Assembly (NCBI RefSeq): GCF_051903925.1
Contig: NZ_CP173678.1
Span: forward strand, 124,001 to 188,000
Reading direction: 5' to 3'
DNA length: 64,000 nucleotides
From: G051903925 sp051903925
GTDB taxonomy: Bacteria > Pseudomonadota > Alphaproteobacteria > Zavarziniales > Zavarziniaceae
In this document: positions 62,481 through 64,000 of the stretch, in pieces
Layout of the letters: every line of letters begins with the position of its first letter
Position numbering within the stretch: position 1 is the first letter of the stretch
Position numbers and translations under genes: made by a program
Notes under the pieces: generated by a model
Databases searched by the model: none
Told to the model about the DNA's origin: nothing
Seen by the model: only the letters and a program-made list of their open reading frames with translations

Positions 62481-63254
62481 TTTCAGCCGGAATATTGCTT
62501 GTCCGCAGGAAAAAGCAAGCCCCAGACCGGCCACGCATTGCTGCACTGCAACAATACGCCGCCCCCGGACGGGATCGCCGCCACCCCGCAGGCCGGGAAA
62601 TCCCCGCAAACCCGGCCCGCCCGCCGGCCGGAAGAGCCACGCCGACCGGAAGAGCCACGCCGACAGGATGCGACGCGCCGGCAGGACCTGGCCGAGGAAC
62701 GCCGCGCCCAGATCATCGCCGCCGCCAAGGCCGGGTTCAGCCGACGCGGCTTCCACCAGACCAGCATGGACCACATCGCGGCGTCCGCCCAACTGAGCGT
62801 CGGCCAGATCTACCGCCACTTCAGTTCCAAGAACGATATCATCCGCGCGATTGTTGAGACTACAGTCGCAAATCGGCAGGCCTTCTTCGAGCGCCTGGCC
62901 GGCGACCTCAGCAACCTGGTGAGCCTGAGCGAGGAACGCCCCCCCGATCCCGAAGGCATGGACCGCTTGGAATCGGGCCTGACGGTCGAGATCGCCGCCG
63001 AAGCATCGCGCAATCCGGAGATTGCCGCCCTGGTCGAATGGGCGGATCGGGAAACACGCGAGTCGATGCAGCGCATGTTCGCGCGCGCCAGGCCCCACTG
63101 GGACGCCGAGACGCGGGCGACACGGATGGAGATCATTTCGGCCCTGTTCGAGGCCCGCGCCCTGCGCGCGATCCAGAATCCGGGCGGCTATTCCCGGGGC
63201 GTCATCGCCCTGCGCAGCCGCATCATCGAGGCCCTGCTGGCCGATACGCTGTAG
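62463..63254 (+). CDS. TetR-family transcriptional regulator of the RND pump
   Basis: The N-terminal DNA-binding domain is clear from RRAQIIAAAKAGFSRRGFHQ through SMDHIAASAQLSVGQIYRHF and SSKNDIIRAIVE. The ligand-binding domain follows, with WADRETRESMQRMFARARPHW. Before it lies an unusual 75-residue Pro/Arg-rich arm with a tandem PEEPRR repeat. The start is uncertain: GTG at 62463 lies inside the operator, while TTG at 62499 and TTG at 62538 are other choices. No good ribosome site is visible, and the true product could be shorter. It probably represses the pump. Confidence 0.78.
   Translation: MNARSHFQPEYCLSAGKSKPQTGHALLHCNNTPPPDGIAATPQAGKSPQTRPARRPEEPRRPEEPRRQDATRRQDLAEERRAQIIAAAKAGFSRRGFHQTSMDHIAASAQLSVGQIYRHFSSKNDIIRAIVETTVANRQAFFERLAGDLSNLVSLSEERPPDPEGMDRLESGLTVEIAAEASRNPEIAALVEWADRETRESMQRMFARARPHWDAETRATRMEIISALFEARALRAIQNPGGYSRGVIALRSRIIEALLADTL
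62628..62663. repeat. 18-base perfect tandem duplication in the TetR arm
   Basis: CCGGAAGAGCCACGCCGA occurs twice in direct succession (62628-62645 and 62646-62663) and encodes PEEPRR-PEEPRR. It keeps frame, so it is a length-variable segment in the N-terminal arm, prone to slippage. Confidence 0.85.
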
Positions 63255-63318
63255 CCCGGTCGGTACAGAGGCCCAACGATCCCCCACACGGCAGGGTAGA
63301 GGCAGAAGCAGTTTCGAC

Positions 63319-63347
63319 TTGCAAAACCCGCACATGTTGTTCATAGT
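63319..63347 (+). promoter_or_regulatory. sigma70-like promoter for the right-edge gene
   Basis: TTGCAA (63319-63324) and CATAGT (63342-63347) are separated by 17 bases. The -10 box ends nine bases before the ATG at 63357, so the transcript would be almost leaderless. Confidence 0.45.
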
Positions 63348-63359
63348 CGATACAACATG
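63333..63359. promoter_or_regulatory. 8-base inverted repeat over -10 and start codon
   Basis: CATGTTGT (63333-63340) and ACAACATG (63352-63359) are perfect inverted copies with an 11-base spacer. The repeat covers the -10 box and the ATG itself, so a protein bound here, or the RNA hairpin if the transcript starts further upstream, could block expression. Confidence 0.4.
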
Positions 63360-64000
63360 ACGATGCTCCTGCCCGATGGCCGCGCCATGCCCGGCCTGCA
63401 CCCCACGCTGATGCGCCTTGCGACCCGCGCCGCAGCCCTGCACCGCACCCTGCAGGCGCCGCGCGGCCTGCTCATGATCGTGGCCCCGTTCGTCGCGATC
63501 ATCCTGATGCAGGCCTTCTTCGCGGCGTTCAGCCTGTCGCTGCTGTCTGCGGCCCGGGCCTATGTCGCCGGCGAAAGCCAATGGACCAAGGCGTCGAACA
63601 GCGCGATCTACAGCCTGGCACGCTATGTCGACACGCAGGACGAGCACTATCTGGCGTCGTTCCACGAAAACATGTCGGTCCCCCGCGGCGACCGCCTGGC
63701 CCGCCTGGAGATCGAGCGCGACGACACGGACCACGCGGCAGCCCATGCCGGCTTCATCGCCGGCCGCAACGATCCCGCCGACGTGCCGTTGCTGATCTGG
63801 CTGCTGGAGACCTTCTCCGGCGTGCCGATGCTGGACGACGCCGTCGTCTTCTGGCGCCGGACCGACGCCGTCATCGCGGAGGTCGAGGCGACCGCCCGCG
63901 CGATCGAGCGCGAGGTCGACCGCGGCACCATGAGCGGGCCCCGCGTCACCTATTGGAAGGCCCGGGTCGACGCCGTGGGCCAGCGCCTGAGCCCGCTTGC
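63357..64000 (+). CDS. membrane sensor-like protein, N-terminal part
   Basis: The gene runs off the right edge after 214 codons. The product has a short cytoplasmic start, a hydrophobic helix LMIVAPFVAIILMQAFFAAF (about 40-60), then a soluble region with SNSAIYSLARYVDTQDEHYL and MLDDAVVFWRRTD. This looks like the periplasmic sensing domain of a histidine kinase or diguanylate cyclase, with the output domain beyond the window. The type cannot be decided from this part. Confidence 0.6.
   Translation, partial: MTMLLPDGRAMPGLHPTLMRLATRAAALHRTLQAPRGLLMIVAPFVAIILMQAFFAAFSLSLLSAARAYVAGESQWTKASNSAIYSLARYVDTQDEHYLASFHENMSVPRGDRLARLEIERDDTDHAAAHAGFIAGRNDPADVPLLIWLLETFSGVPMLDDAVVFWRRTDAVIAEVEATARAIEREVDRGTMSGPRVTYWKARVDAVGQRLSPL

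Overview
The window is GC-rich DNA (roughly two thirds G+C) with dense, mostly single-copy genes and short spacers. Several features point to an alphaproteobacterium, probably Rhodospirillales-like: the ileS-lspA-DUF3035 lipoprotein run, a 38-residue aa3-type oxidase subunit IV in front of a split pntAA/pntAB/pntB transhydrogenase, a DUF2336 protein, a SigF/NrsF-type sigma/anti-sigma pair, and BIME-like paired palindromes between genes. No ribosomal RNA, CRISPR array, prophage or insertion sequence was seen. Both edges cut a gene: pabB on the left, and a membrane sensor-like protein on the right.

Layout. 1-1.5 kb: start of pabB, a DUF924 protein and a ParE-like toxin/antitoxin pair. 1.7-9.9 kb: housekeeping run ileS, lspA, DUF3035 lipoprotein, pgi, mutL, alkB-like. 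10-17.1 kb: MaoC dehydratase, a quinone-reductase-like dehydrogenase, a cytochrome P450, two small proteins and a two-subunit molybdenum hydroxylase. 17.4-21.5 kb: receiver-domain protein lacking the phospho-acceptor Asp, tRNA-Gly(CCC), oxidase subunit IV, transhydrogenase and a clear intrinsic terminator. 21.5-26.6 kb: ECF sigma factor with its own promoter, its membrane anti-sigma factor, a Baeyer-Villiger monooxygenase and an acyl-CoA synthetase. 26.7-31.8 kb (minus): DUF2277, an Mla/MCE-type lipid ABC transporter (auxiliary lipoprotein, MlaD, ATPase, STAS-MlaE permease) and DUF2336. 32-37.4 kb: cytochrome c, a tiny membrane protein, a 2-hydroxyacid dehydrogenase and a dgcN-dgcA-M14 operon for D-glutamate-type amino acids. 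37.5-45.9 kb: large RND/MMPL transporter, cupin, Pro-rich protein, FadD19-like ligase, glutamine amidotransferase, VOC-like protein, an odd AT-rich hypothetical and gamma carbonic anhydrase. 46-51.9 kb: Amt with a 60-residue membrane partner, PAS protein, an Fe-alcohol dehydrogenase/CoA-ligase pair and a fasciclin protein. 52.2-56.2 kb (minus): a phosphonate operon with 2-aminoethylphosphonate aminotransferase, PEP mutase fused to a nucleotidyltransferase, and phosphonopyruvate decarboxylase. 56.6-63.3 kb: a tripartite RND efflux operon with a divergent TetR regulator.

How it fits together. Lipid, terpenoid or steroid-like oxidation is a recurrent theme: P450, BVMO, two FadD-type ligases, MaoC, an MCE-type importer and an RND/MMPL transporter. 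A near-identical palindromic site (TGACA-N3-WGTCAGTCC) lies in front of the P450, the molybdenum hydroxylase and a VOC-like gene, which suggests a small regulon controlled by a regulator encoded elsewhere. The phosphonate operon covers PEP to 2-aminoethylphosphonate, and the fused nucleotidyltransferase suggests CMP activation for decoration of a lipid or glycan. The dgc operon carries a metallopeptidase-fold enzyme that could supply the deacetylation step the pathway needs.

All functions are inferred from sequence recognition by eye. No database search was run.
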